In this document: positions 7,242-14,960 of the stretch, one piece after another
How the letters are laid out: the number at the start of each line of letters is the position of its first letter
How positions within the stretch are numbered: position 1 is the stretch's first letter
Position numbers and translations under genes: made by a program
The notes under the pieces: model-generated
Database searches by the model: none
The model's input: only the letters and a program-made list of their open reading frames with translations
What the model was told of the DNA's origin: nothing
NCBI GenBank assembly: GCA_964460075.1
Contig: CAYWPC010000036.1
Location: forward strand, 1 to 19,416
Origin: JAMBLL01 sp964460075
GTDB lineage: Bacteria > Actinomycetota > Acidimicrobiia > Spongiisociales > UBA5794
DNA length: 19,416 bases
Direction: 5' to 3'

Positions 7242-7650
7242 GATAGCTCCCGGCGAGCCGGTCCGGGTTCTCCTGGCCAAGCCGACCCACGACTGCCACG
7301 ACCGTGGTGTCCGCCTCGTCGCCAAGAAGATGCGCGACGCAGGCTTCGAGGTTATATTCATCAACTTCCTCCTTCCAGACGAGGTTGTCCGAGCCGCTGT
7401 CGACGAGGATGTCCACGTTGTTGGTGTTTCGACATCCGCTGGAGGCCACCTGCCTATCTTTGAGGACCTCATTGCAGGCCTCGCCTCCCACGGTCGTGAC
7501 GACGCCATCCTCATTGCAGGCGGCGTGATTCCACCCCAGGATGAGGCAACATTGCTGAGTTGGGGCGTCGAGGCGGTATTCGGCCCTGGAACCAATGCGA
7601 CCCAGGCCATTGAGTTGATCATGCAGCGACGTACTGCGGTTGCACCGTGA
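7231..7650 (+). CDS. Cobalamin-binding small subunit of the acyl-CoA mutase
   Basis: The ATG at 7231 has GGAGGG 6 nt upstream, overlaps the large-subunit gene by 11 nt and yields 139 residues, the usual size of a free-standing B12-binding subunit. DCHDRG (21-26) is the DxHxxG motif whose His23 serves as the lower cobalt ligand. VGVSTSAGG (64-72) holds the second motif; the usual SxL reads SxS here. IAGG (95-98) is the third, giving the spacing typical of Rossmann-like base-off B12 domains. It must combine with the large subunit to form a working mutase. An in-frame GTG/ATG extension starting at 7195 is possible but has no ribosome site as good. Confidence 0.9.
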   Translation: MSIEIAPGEPVRVLLAKPTHDCHDRGVRLVAKKMRDAGFEVIFINFLLPDEVVRAAVDEDVHVVGVSTSAGGHLPIFEDLIAGLASHGRDDAILIAGGVIPPQDEATLLSWGVEAVFGPGTNATQAIELIMQRRTAVAP

Positions 7651-8558
7651 ACTTGCCTGACAAGGTCGCGATCATCGGCGGTGGCGGCGTCATGGGCCAC
7701 GGCATCGCCCTTGCGTGCCTACAGAATTCCGATGCAGAGGTCTCGATTATCTCGCGTCGAGAAGAGACCGTTGCGCACGGATTGCACCTGATCCTCGAGG
7801 GCCGCTTCGGCCTCGCCAGGGCTGTCGACAAGGGTCGCATCACACCCAAGCAGGCCGACGACGCAAGGTCGCGGCTCTCTGGCACTACCAATTATGAGGA
7901 GGGACTTCTGGAAGCCGACCTCATCTTCGAGACTGTGCCAGAGATCCTCAGCATCAAACGCGAAGTTCTGCGCGACGCAGAACACCTGTCACCACAAGAT
8001 GCCGTAATCGCGACTAACACCTCGTCGATCCTCATCGCCGAGCTGGCGGCTCCCCTTGTCAACCCGAGCCGTCTCATCGGAACACATTGGTTCTTCCCCG
8101 CAAACGTCCTCCCGCTCGTCGAAGTTGCCCGGAGCGCGTTCGTCGACGAAGACGCGCTTGCGAGGGTTGTCACATACCTCGACGCAATCGGTAAGAGGCC
8201 GGTCGTGGTGAAAGATTCACCTGGGTTCTTCATGACACGTTTCATCAATAATTTCCTAGCCGAGGCGATTCGGCTCGTGGAACTCGGCATCGCGGGTCCA
8301 GCTGAAGTCGACGAGATGGTCAAGACAGGTCTTGGCTGGCCCATGGGTGTGTTCGAGCTACTCGACGCATCCAGCTTCGAGGCCTTCTACCACGCTCAGG
8401 AGTATCTCCATGAGACCTGCGGCGAGCGCTACGCCGTGCCACCGCTGGCACGCCAGGCCTTCTCAGCGGGATACCTAGGGTCCAAAGACCTCAAGCCCGA
8501 GAGCCGGGGCGGCTGGTACGACTTCCTCGGCGTCGATAAGGCCGGAGACACACCATGA
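7647..8558 (+). CDS. 3-hydroxyacyl-CoA dehydrogenase, altered active site
   Basis: The GTG overlaps the previous stop by 4 nt (GTGA), a sign of translational coupling. The 303 residues span a complete NAD-binding domain (VAIIGGGGVMGHGIA, 7-21) and the C-terminal helical dimerisation domain ending with EVDEMVKTGLGWPMGVFELLD. NTSS (124-127), His147 in GTHWFFPA and Glu159 in LVE keep the catalytic Ser, His and Glu. The Asn of HFFNP is Phe150 here, and the Asn208 of human HADH (usually VNR after PGF) is Thr197 in PGFFMTR. The enzyme should oxidise a 3-hydroxyacyl-CoA to the 3-keto compound with NAD+. Its place right after the mutase suggests that it takes the rearranged product or a hydrated derivative. 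The replaced Asn residues normally orient substrate and His, so kinetics or substrate may differ. Confidence 0.88.
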   Translation: MNLPDKVAIIGGGGVMGHGIALACLQNSDAEVSIISRREETVAHGLHLILEGRFGLARAVDKGRITPKQADDARSRLSGTTNYEEGLLEADLIFETVPEILSIKREVLRDAEHLSPQDAVIATNTSSILIAELAAPLVNPSRLIGTHWFFPANVLPLVEVARSAFVDEDALARVVTYLDAIGKRPVVVKDSPGFFMTRFINNFLAEAIRLVELGIAGPAEVDEMVKTGLGWPMGVFELLDASSFEAFYHAQEYLHETCGERYAVPPLARQAFSAGYLGSKDLKPESRGGWYDFLGVDKAGDTP

Positions 8559-9127
8559 CGAAGCCGACAACCGCCAACCGCCGCTCCGACCTACTCGAGG
8601 CAGCCGCCGCGTGCTTCTCACGCGACGGATTCGATGCAGCCTCGATGCGCGCAATCGCAGACGAAGCTGGTATGCGAACAGCATCGATCTACTACCACTT
8701 CAACGGCAAGGATGACCTCCTCGTGGCAGTGCACGAGGAGGCGCTACACCGCATTCGGCAAGCAACCAGTTCGGCACTCATCAACACCGACGAACCGTGG
8801 AAGCGACTCGAAGCCGCCTCCGCTGCGCACTTAGAGACTCTGCTCTCCGGCGGAGCATTCTTCACAGCCGTCATGCAGCCTGTACCACACAAGGTCGAGG
8901 GAAGAGAGCTGATCTTCAAGCTGCGGGACGACTACGAAAGCATCTTCACCGACCTCGTTGCCGACCTCGAGTTACCGCAAGGCACCGATCGTGAACTGTT
9001 GCGCCTGATGCTTCTCGGGGCGATGAACTGGACATTCACGTGGTGGCGTCCCCGAAAGGGGCCGACGCCGGGTGCTCTGGCATCCGGCTTTATCGACAAC
9101 CTCCGAACCGGCCTAGACGTCACGTGA
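8555..9127 (+). CDS. TetR-family transcriptional regulator
   Basis: ATG overlaps the previous stop by 4 nt (ATGA). Residues 9-55 form the TetR helix-turn-helix: LLEAAAACFSRDGFDAASM, then IADEAGMRTASIYYHFNGKDDLL. The C-terminal 130 residues are a diverged helical ligand-binding domain. The ligand is probably an acyl-CoA or related compound, inferred from its location between the dehydrogenase and the MeaB gene. The likely binding site is the palindrome at 5470-5485. It ends with GTGA overlapping the next gene. Confidence 0.88.
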   Translation: MTKPTTANRRSDLLEAAAACFSRDGFDAASMRAIADEAGMRTASIYYHFNGKDDLLVAVHEEALHRIRQATSSALINTDEPWKRLEAASAAHLETLLSGGAFFTAVMQPVPHKVEGRELIFKLRDDYESIFTDLVADLELPQGTDRELLRLMLLGAMNWTFTWWRPRKGPTPGALASGFIDNLRTGLDVT

Positions 9128-10074
9128 GCGAGGCACGTGAACACTACGAAGTCGGCCTCGCTGGAGGGGATCGCCGTGTCCTCGCATCGGCTATCTCGGC
9201 GCTTGAGAACGACCGATCTGATGCGCCAGATGTGCTCGCGGCTGTCTACGGACGAACGGGACACGCCCATGTCGTCGGAGTGACAGGTCCTCCCGGTGCG
9301 GGGAAGTCGACACTCATTGCAGCCCTCATCAGTGAATTCAGGAACTGCCACCAGACGGTGGCCGTCGTCGCGGTTGACCCCTCGAGTCCCTTCAGAGGTG
9401 GAGCGATCCTTGGTGATCGGATCCGTATGTCAGACCACGCCCTGGACGCAGGCGTGTTCGTACGATCTGTCGCGACCAGAGGGAATCTCGGTGGCCTGTC
9501 ACGAGCGACGGGCCAGGTCGTCGACATCCTCGACAGCTTCGGATTCGACGTGGTGATCGTCGAGACGGTCGGCGCGGGTCAGGCGGAGATAGACATCATG
9601 CATCTCGCCCAGACGGTCGTCGTCGTTGCAGCGCCAGGATTCGGTAGCGGGGTGCAAGCTGTGAAGGCAGGCATCCTCGAGATTGCAGACATTTTCGCCG
9701 TTAACAAGGCTGATATGCCCATGGCAGCTGCAACGGAGCGCGACCTTCACGAAGCACTTGGCCTGCCAACCAAGAGCGGATGGCATCAGCCCATCGTTCC
9801 AACGGTGGCGATCGACCGAAGCGGCGTTCCTGAGCTCTTCGAGAAGATACGGGAGCACCGGGCTCAGCTCGACCCTCACGATCGAGTCGAAGCCGCCGCC
9901 ATCCGAGCCAGAGCGCAGCTAGCAGCCGCTGTTGGTGAGCTCGCCTCTGGTCGCGTCACAAAATGCGCCGGCGTCGACTCGCTCACCGACGAGTTGCTCT
10001 CGGGGCGTCTCGGACTCGACGCAGCAGCCAATGCCGCGCTAGAACTCGTCTCGACGCCTCACGTCACCGATTGA
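9124..10074 (+). CDS. MeaB/ArgK-type GTPase, mutase chaperone
   Basis: The GTG at 9124 overlaps the TetR stop by 4 nt and gives 316 residues, usual for MeaB. The P-loop GPPGAGKST, VDPSSPFRGGAILGDRIRM, ETVGAGQAE and NKAD are the signature motifs of the G3E MeaB group. MeaB proteins load adenosylcobalamin onto B12 mutases and protect or reactivate them using GTP. Being in the same operon as the mutase suggests a dedicated partner rather than a general one. A longer reading to 9040 would sit inside the TetR gene and is not favoured. Confidence 0.88.
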   Translation: MSEAREHYEVGLAGGDRRVLASAISALENDRSDAPDVLAAVYGRTGHAHVVGVTGPPGAGKSTLIAALISEFRNCHQTVAVVAVDPSSPFRGGAILGDRIRMSDHALDAGVFVRSVATRGNLGGLSRATGQVVDILDSFGFDVVIVETVGAGQAEIDIMHLAQTVVVVAAPGFGSGVQAVKAGILEIADIFAVNKADMPMAAATERDLHEALGLPTKSGWHQPIVPTVAIDRSGVPELFEKIREHRAQLDPHDRVEAAAIRARAQLAAAVGELASGRVTKCAGVDSLTDELLSGRLGLDAAANAALELVSTPHVTD

Positions 10075-10087
10075 AAGGATGCAAGCC

Positions 10088-10876
10088 ATGACCTACGAGA
10101 CCATCTTGTTCGATGTTGAAGACAGTGTCGGAACGATCACAATGAATCGCCCTGATGCAGCGAACGCACTCAGTCTCACCATGGCAAAGGAGCTCGCGAC
10201 AACTGCCGTACAGTGCGACGAAGACGCTGACATTCGTGCTGTCGTCCTTACCGGTGCAGGGAGGTTCTTTAGCGCAGGAGGCGACGTGGCCTCGTTCGGG
10301 GCGGCAGGTGACGGTGCTGCTGCACTAATCAAGGAGATGACAATGTATCTGCATTCGGCCATCTCGCGGCTCAATCGCATGGACGCGCCTGTCATCGGGG
10401 CTGTCAACGGAATGGCCGCAGGAGCCGGGTTCAGCATCGCTGCGTCATGCGACTTCGTCGTTGCCGCCGAATCGGCGGTGTTCCTTTCGGCGTACACCGC
10501 AGCGGCTCTCTCCCCCGACGCGAGCTCCACATACTTCCTGCCAAGGCAGATCGGCATCAAACGGACAGCCGAGTTGATGCTCACGAATCGCCGGCTGAGC
10601 GCACACGAAGCGCTCGAGTGGGGCATCGTAAACCAGGTGGTAGCTGATGAAGACGTTCTTGAGACTGCTCAATCCCTTGCGGGAAGTCTCGCAAAGGGAC
10701 CGACGTTGGCATTCGGTGCGGTCAAGCACCTGCTGCACGCGAGCTTGAGCTCATCGCTTGAAACTCAGATGGAGCTCGAAGCGAGAACCATCGCAGACAT
10801 GACCCGGACCGACGATGGCAGGGAGGGCATCCAGGCGTTCCTCGAAAAACGAGTACCCGAGTTTCGAGGCTCCTGA
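10088..10876 (+). CDS. Enoyl-CoA hydratase/isomerase, crotonase fold
   Basis: The ATG at 10088 has AAAGGAT 7 nt upstream (the ATG at 10079 overlaps that site) and gives 262 residues. FSAGGDVASFG and GMAAGAGFSIAASCD supply the two oxyanion-hole elements. Hydratases have two catalytic Glu residues. Here the first is replaced by a small residue within AGAGFSIAA, and the second is Asp144 in LSPDASST. That single-Asp pattern is typical of PaaG-like isomerases and other crotonase relatives, so isomerisation or another reaction is as likely as hydration. The gene starts 13 nt after the MeaB stop and is the last in the operon. Confidence 0.85.
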   Translation: MTYETILFDVEDSVGTITMNRPDAANALSLTMAKELATTAVQCDEDADIRAVVLTGAGRFFSAGGDVASFGAAGDGAAALIKEMTMYLHSAISRLNRMDAPVIGAVNGMAAGAGFSIAASCDFVVAAESAVFLSAYTAAALSPDASSTYFLPRQIGIKRTAELMLTNRRLSAHEALEWGIVNQVVADEDVLETAQSLAGSLAKGPTLAFGAVKHLLHASLSSSLETQMELEARTIADMTRTDDGREGIQAFLEKRVPEFRGS

Positions 10877-10929
10877 CGTCCACAGAACCATCCTTTTCAA
10901 TGTTCCACGAACAGGACCGAGGGTGGCTG

Positions 10930-11262
10930 TCAGGGTGCGCTCAAGCTGTCCCTAAGCACAGCGACGCGCTCCAGATCGACCTCGAACCAAGCCCACTTTC
11001 CGCGCTGCTCCCTCGTGATCAGCCCAGCGTCTGTAAGTAGCGAAAGATGGTGGCTGACGGTGGGCTGGCTTCGACCGATCGCCTCCGGCAAGTCACACGC
11101 GCAGACCGCACCGCCGGGTGCGTTAGCAATCAGACTCAGTATGCGAAGCCGAATCGGATCTGCAAGCAGCTTGAACACGGCAGCTAGCTTTTCGGCCTCA
11201 TGGAAGCCGATCGGCTCTGCGAGCACCCGATCACCATCCGCCTCGACGACCTCATTACTCAT
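10930..11262 (-). CDS. arsR: ArsR-family arsenic-responsive repressor
   Basis: 110 residues with a winged helix centred on PEAIGRSQPTVSHHLSLLTDAGLI (59-82). Cys residues in VCACDL (53-58) form the CxC pattern common to As(III)-sensing ArsR proteins. AGGA lies 7 nt before the ATG. It is divergent from arsM with an 89-bp gap that carries two palindromic sites suited to its binding. Arsenite is expected to release it from DNA. Confidence 0.85.
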   Translation of the reverse strand: MSNEVVEADGDRVLAEPIGFHEAEKLAAVFKLLADPIRLRILSLIANAPGGAVCACDLPEAIGRSQPTVSHHLSLLTDAGLITREQRGKWAWFEVDLERVAVLRDSLSAP

Positions 11263-11281
11263 CCGATCATCCTAGCTACAT

Positions 11282-11297
11282 ATTGACGCTCATCAAT
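11282..11297. promoter_or_regulatory. Candidate ArsR operator 1
   Basis: ATTGA-N6-TCAAT, a perfect 5-bp-arm inverted repeat, lies 20 bp upstream of the arsR ATG in the arsR-arsM divergent space. The ATTGA/TCAAT arms resemble known ArsR/SmtB half-sites. Confidence 0.5.
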
Positions 11298-11320
11298 GTA
11301 TCTGATAGCCTTCATATCAC

Positions 11321-11336
11321 ATCGACAACTATCGAT
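11321..11336. promoter_or_regulatory. Candidate ArsR operator 2
   Basis: ATCGA-N6-TCGAT has the same 5-6-5 geometry as the site at 11282-11297, with centres 39 bp apart. It ends 15 bp before the chosen arsM ATG and is nested within a larger repeat, TTCATATC (11311-11318) and GATATGAA (11334-11341). Confidence 0.4.
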
Positions 11337-11351
11337 ATGAATGAGGGTGTC

Positions 11352-12119
11352 ATGTCAGCCAGCGAGATACAGACCACGATACGCGATCGCTACGCCCGAG
11401 CCGCTGTCAGCGCCAATCCAGAAGTGGACAATGTCGACTGCTGTGGCGCAGCCTCCTCCGACGCGTTCGCGACCACAGATTCGGGGGATTTCGGATCGTG
11501 GATGTACGATCCCGCTGCGCTCGCTGATGTCCCCGATGGAGCAGCGCTCGCCTCACTCGGCTGCGGAAATCCAACGGCAGTCGCTGAACTCAAACCTGGC
11601 GAGACCGTCCTCGACCTCGGATCGGGTGCCGGCATCGACGTTCTACTCTCCGCCAGACGGGTCGGGCCTGAAGGGTTTGCGTACGGGATTGACATGACAG
11701 ACGAGATGCTCGACCTCGCTCGCAAGCATCAAGACCAAGCAGGCGCCACAAACGTTCAGTTCCTCAAGGGCGTCATTGAGGACATACCGCTCGAAGATGC
11801 AACCGTCGACGTGGTCATCTCCAACTGCGTCATCAACCTGTCTGTCGACAAGCCCTCTGTGCTGTCCGAGATGTTTCGGATCCTCAAGGACGGTGGCCGC
11901 ATCGGCATTGCTGACGTCGTCGCAGACGACAGCCTTACCGAGGCCGACAGGCTCAAGCGGGGTAGCTGGGTTGGATGCATTGCCGGCGCACTCAGTTTCG
12001 ACGAGTATCGTCGAGGACTCCACGATGCTGGATTCCTCGACGTATCGATCGAGTCAACCCACACCGTTGCCGAGGGCATGCACGCAGCAATCATCCGGGC
12101 GTCCAAGCCCGTCAGGTGA
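11352..12119 (+). CDS. arsM: Arsenite S-adenosylmethionine methyltransferase
   Basis: The ATG at 11352 has GAGGG 4 nt upstream and gives 255 residues starting MSASEIQTTIRDRYARAA; a longer TTG reading at 11283 would run through the operators. The SAM motif is VLDLGSGAGIDVLLSA. The three conserved As(III)-binding Cys residues are present: Cys71 in LGCGNP, Cys159 in SNCVINL and Cys209 in GCIAGAL. A CC pair (30-31) near the N-terminus matches many bacterial ArsM proteins. The enzyme methylates arsenite to less toxic or volatile methylarsenicals in the cytoplasm. No arsenite efflux gene lies in the window. Confidence 0.92.
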   Translation: MSASEIQTTIRDRYARAAVSANPEVDNVDCCGAASSDAFATTDSGDFGSWMYDPAALADVPDGAALASLGCGNPTAVAELKPGETVLDLGSGAGIDVLLSARRVGPEGFAYGIDMTDEMLDLARKHQDQAGATNVQFLKGVIEDIPLEDATVDVVISNCVINLSVDKPSVLSEMFRILKDGGRIGIADVVADDSLTEADRLKRGSWVGCIAGALSFDEYRRGLHDAGFLDVSIESTHTVAEGMHAAIIRASKPVR

Positions 12120-12183
12120 CTCCCCGGCATCGCTGAATACTCGACTGTTCTTCCCAGCGAGACTCGCCGAGACGATTCGAGAC

Positions 12184-13086
12184 TCACCGCGAAGCAACGG
12201 CTCTGGTGGCGAGGAAGGCGCCAGCAATTGCCAACACGACGCCCACCATCGCGAGCGGCCCAACGGTCTCGTTGCGAAACGCGACGCCCAAAACAATGGC
12301 GACCACTGGTATCAGGTACGTCGTCGTCGTCATGCGAGGACCCCCAACTCGACCGGCGAGCGTCGCCGAGAGCGCCCGCGCCACACCCGTGCCGATGACT
12401 CCGAGAATGACCACAGCAATCACAGCAGTCGCCGTGAACTCTGACTCGTCAGCAGATGCGAGTGCAAACGGAGCGAGCATGACGCTTGAGGCGATCAATG
12501 CCCAAACGATCACGGCCGGACCTCCGTATTTCTGCTGCAAGGGCACGAGCAAGTTCGCGTTGAGCCCGTATCCGACGGTTGCCAAAATCACAAGTCCGAT
12601 CCCAGCCGGCGCAGCGCCGGCACCGCTGAGGGATGGCAACGTCATCATGACGATGCCGACAAATGCGAGTCCGATTCCAAGGACCTGGAATCGACCTGGC
12701 AGACTGCGGAGAAGCACGCTCGCTATCACGAGCGTGATGATCGGCGTGCCGCTCGTGATCATGCCCGCGACCGCGGAGTCGAGTTCTGTTTCAGCCATAG
12801 CGAACAGCAACGCGGGAGCAGCGTTCCCAACAGCGGCAATGAACGCGACACGAGCCCAGTCGGCCCTCTCGATCCGCTTCCGCGCTACAGGGAAAGCCGC
12901 AAGCGCTAGAGCGCCGAGCGCAACCCTGCCAAAGGCAACGACGCCCGGGGCGAGGTGATCTACGCCGAGTGCAATCCATAGGAACGCCGACCCCCAGATG
13001 AGTCCGAGCGTCAGAGCAATCCCATATTCTGCTGGACCGTATGCAGCCGGACGCGACCCGACATTGGTGAGCGGCGTTGCTGGCAT
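12184..13086 (-). CDS. DMT-superfamily transporter, EamA type
   Basis: 300 residues with ten hydrophobic segments in two EamA repeats. The first starts at YGIALTLGLIWGSAFLWIALG; the second follows GIGLVILATVGYGLNANLL. The final segment VGVVLAIAGAFLATRA is typical of the family. Such proteins export amino acids or other metabolites; the substrate cannot be told. The gene converges on arsM with a 64-bp gap and diverges from the VOC gene. A GGGAG lies about 11 nt before the ATG. Confidence 0.85.
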   Translation of the reverse strand: MPATPLTNVGSRPAAYGPAEYGIALTLGLIWGSAFLWIALGVDHLAPGVVAFGRVALGALALAAFPVARKRIERADWARVAFIAAVGNAAPALLFAMAETELDSAVAGMITSGTPIITLVIASVLLRSLPGRFQVLGIGLAFVGIVMMTLPSLSGAGAAPAGIGLVILATVGYGLNANLLVPLQQKYGGPAVIVWALIASSVMLAPFALASADESEFTATAVIAVVILGVIGTGVARALSATLAGRVGGPRMTTTTYLIPVVAIVLGVAFRNETVGPLAMVGVVLAIAGAFLATRAVASR

Positions 13087-13205
13087 CGTTCAAGCACTCC
13101 CGTTTACCCAGGACGACGATACCGGTGACTCGACATCCTCCGACTCGACCATGGGGCTAATCGAGATTTGCTACCGTGCACCACAATCGATCTCGAACAC
13201 CATTC

Positions 13206-13832
13206 ATGCTCTCGCACGTCGACCATCTCGTACTCGCAACCCCAGACCTCGCCGCCGGCATTGCCTATGTCGAAGAACGGCTTGCGGTCGAGGTGGTTAC
13301 CGGTGGCCGCCATACCGACTACGGCACCGCCAATGCACTGGTCTCACTCGGTACAACAACGTACCTCGAGATCATCGGCCCTGACCCTACGAGACCATGG
13401 AAGGAACTCCCGACACTCTTCCAGATCGACCTGGTCGACATGCCGCGTCTCGTGACCTGGGCGGCGAAGAGATCGGACCTCCACAATGTCACGGCATCTG
13501 CTCGCTCCTCCGACCTCATCCTCGGTGAGATCTCACATGGCAGCCGGTTGCGCCCCGATGGGTCGCTCTTGACGTGGCATCTGACCGATCCGTTCACCGA
13601 CCGCCTCGGTGGCATCGTGCCGTTCTTCATCGACTGGGGCAGTTCCTCTCACCCAACAGAGACCCTCCCGCCAAGGTGCGAACTTCTCGCCATCGAACTC
13701 GGTCATCCAGATGTTGAAGCCGCCGAGCGGGGCCTTCGTGCAGTCGGGATCACGACGCACGTCGCCAGGGACGCTCACGCTCGAATCGTGGCGACGATCC
13801 GCACAGCCAACGGTGTTATCGAACTCAACTGA
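13206..13832 (+). CDS. VOC/glyoxalase-like domain protein
   Basis: The ATG at 13206 gives 208 residues; a GTG 30 nt upstream is possible but adds no conserved sequence. MLSHVDHLVLATPDLAAGI begins the betaalphabeta-betabetabeta fold. GTANALVSLGTTTYLEIIGPDP and RPDGSLLTWHLT are hallmarks of the glyoxalase-like family (PF13468 type). No partner gene defines the substrate. No clear ribosome site is seen. Confidence 0.72.
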   Translation: MLSHVDHLVLATPDLAAGIAYVEERLAVEVVTGGRHTDYGTANALVSLGTTTYLEIIGPDPTRPWKELPTLFQIDLVDMPRLVTWAAKRSDLHNVTASARSSDLILGEISHGSRLRPDGSLLTWHLTDPFTDRLGGIVPFFIDWGSSSHPTETLPPRCELLAIELGHPDVEAAERGLRAVGITTHVARDAHARIVATIRTANGVIELN

Positions 13833-13948
13833 TCCACCCGATCCGTCCGCGTCACGCGGCGCACACCAACAATTGGAGCATCACGGTTGCGTTGCCTGGG
13901 CGCGACAAGCCGACGGCTCACCCTGCAGCTCACCGCTAGATTGTTCTC

Positions 13949-14746
13949 ATGAGCACCGAAGCCGGATGCACAGACCACACAGGCCGAGTGATCGACTTCG
14001 GCCGCACCGCGGTGGACTACGAACGTCATCGCCCCGGCTTCCCAGAAAGCTTCTTCGATCGCCTCGTCGGCCTCGGGTGGATCACCGCTGGTCAGCGCGC
14101 TCTCGATCTCGGAACCGGAACAGGATCTCTCGCTCTGGGCTTCTCCTCTCTGGGACTCGAGGTCGTCGGCATCGACATCTCCACGGAGATGCTTGACGTT
14201 GCACGTCGAGCCGCCGTCGAGCGAGGACTGTCTGCCCAATTCTTCCCAGGTCGCGCCGAGGCTACCGGACGCGACACAGCCAGCTTCGACATCGTGAGCG
14301 CTGGCCAATGCTGGTGGTGGTTCGACGCAGACCGAGCGATATTGGAGGTGAAACGTGTCCTTGCTCCAGGCGGTCGCCTGCTCATAGGCAACTTCAGCTA
14401 TGTGCCCTTGCCAGGGAACGTGGCCGGGCGTACCGAGGATTTGATTCTCGAGCACAACCCTGGCTGGCCCAAGGCGGGATGGCGTGGCGTGCACCCGGAA
14501 CAAGTACAGGCTCTCGATCGCGGGGGTTTTCGAAACGTCGAGAGCTTCAGCTACGTGGTAGATGTGCCCTTCAGCCATGTGCGCTGGAGGGGTCGCATCC
14601 GCACATGCAACGGGGTCGGCTCAGCGTTGACCACCGATCAAGTCGAACGCTTCGACACCGATTTGGCCGCCTTGCTCGACGCCGAGTTTCCAGGCGATCT
14701 GAACATTCCCCACCGGATCTTCGCTACGAGCGGTATCAAAGCCTAA
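13949..14746 (+). CDS. Class I SAM-dependent methyltransferase
   Basis: 265 residues. VIDFGRTAVDYERHRPGFPESFF starts a methyltransferase domain of the UbiE/Methyltransf_11 kind. Motif I is ALDLGTGTGSLALGF (residues near 51-65), followed by VVGIDISTEML. Later motifs include FDIVSAGQCWWWFD and VLAPGGRLLIGNF. The substrate is unknown. The gene is alone in its direction, 116 nt after the VOC gene and 214 nt before the sulfhydrylase. Confidence 0.82.
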   Translation: MSTEAGCTDHTGRVIDFGRTAVDYERHRPGFPESFFDRLVGLGWITAGQRALDLGTGTGSLALGFSSLGLEVVGIDISTEMLDVARRAAVERGLSAQFFPGRAEATGRDTASFDIVSAGQCWWWFDADRAILEVKRVLAPGGRLLIGNFSYVPLPGNVAGRTEDLILEHNPGWPKAGWRGVHPEQVQALDRGGFRNVESFSYVVDVPFSHVRWRGRIRTCNGVGSALTTDQVERFDTDLAALLDAEFPGDLNIPHRIFATSGIKA

Positions 14747-14841
14747 ATCCATGCCACACCGGGTGTTCTCCCACTAACCCGCACTCGCACAGATATGGCA
14801 CCACAGCGGGCGACACACTGATCCGCCACTGATCGGAAGTC

Positions 14842-14902
14842 GGGAGGCGGCATCAGACAAGCGCTATGCCCGCAACCGGTCGCCCTCCGCTTAGGCCACC
14901 GG
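14842..14902 (+). ncRNA. Possible structured leader upstream of metY
   Basis: GGAGG (14843-14847) can pair with CCTCC (14884-14888), and GCAT (14850-14853) with ATGC (14866-14869). CGCAACC follows the inner stem. CCGGT (14876-14880) can pair with ACCGG (14898-14902), giving a pseudoknot-like topology. Methionine and SAM genes of actinobacteria often carry SAM riboswitches with a GCAACC box after a stem, but the match here is partial. A TATCGT hexamer at 14944-14949 could be the promoter instead, which would leave this region untranscribed. Confidence 0.2.
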
Positions 14903-14960
14903 ATCGGCCAGCGGTGAACAGCAACCATGCGTGTGGCTGCGTGTATCGTGCAGTACACCG

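Noticed and set aside
5523..7650. Calling the mutase pair methylmalonyl-CoA mutase (mutA/mutB) for propionate metabolism
   Set aside because: The carboxylate-binding Arg, Tyr89 and His244 equivalents are replaced, the B12 domain is a separate short subunit, and no epimerase or carboxylase is nearby.
10093..10626. Minus-strand open frame of 177 codons opposite the crotonase gene
   Set aside because: The crotonase motifs on the plus strand are unmistakable; the opposite frame is a codon-bias shadow.
12206..12958. Long plus-strand open frame opposite the EamA gene
   Set aside because: Its product is Thr/Ala/Ser-rich low-complexity sequence with no domain, mirrored from the clear ten-helix transporter on the minus strand.
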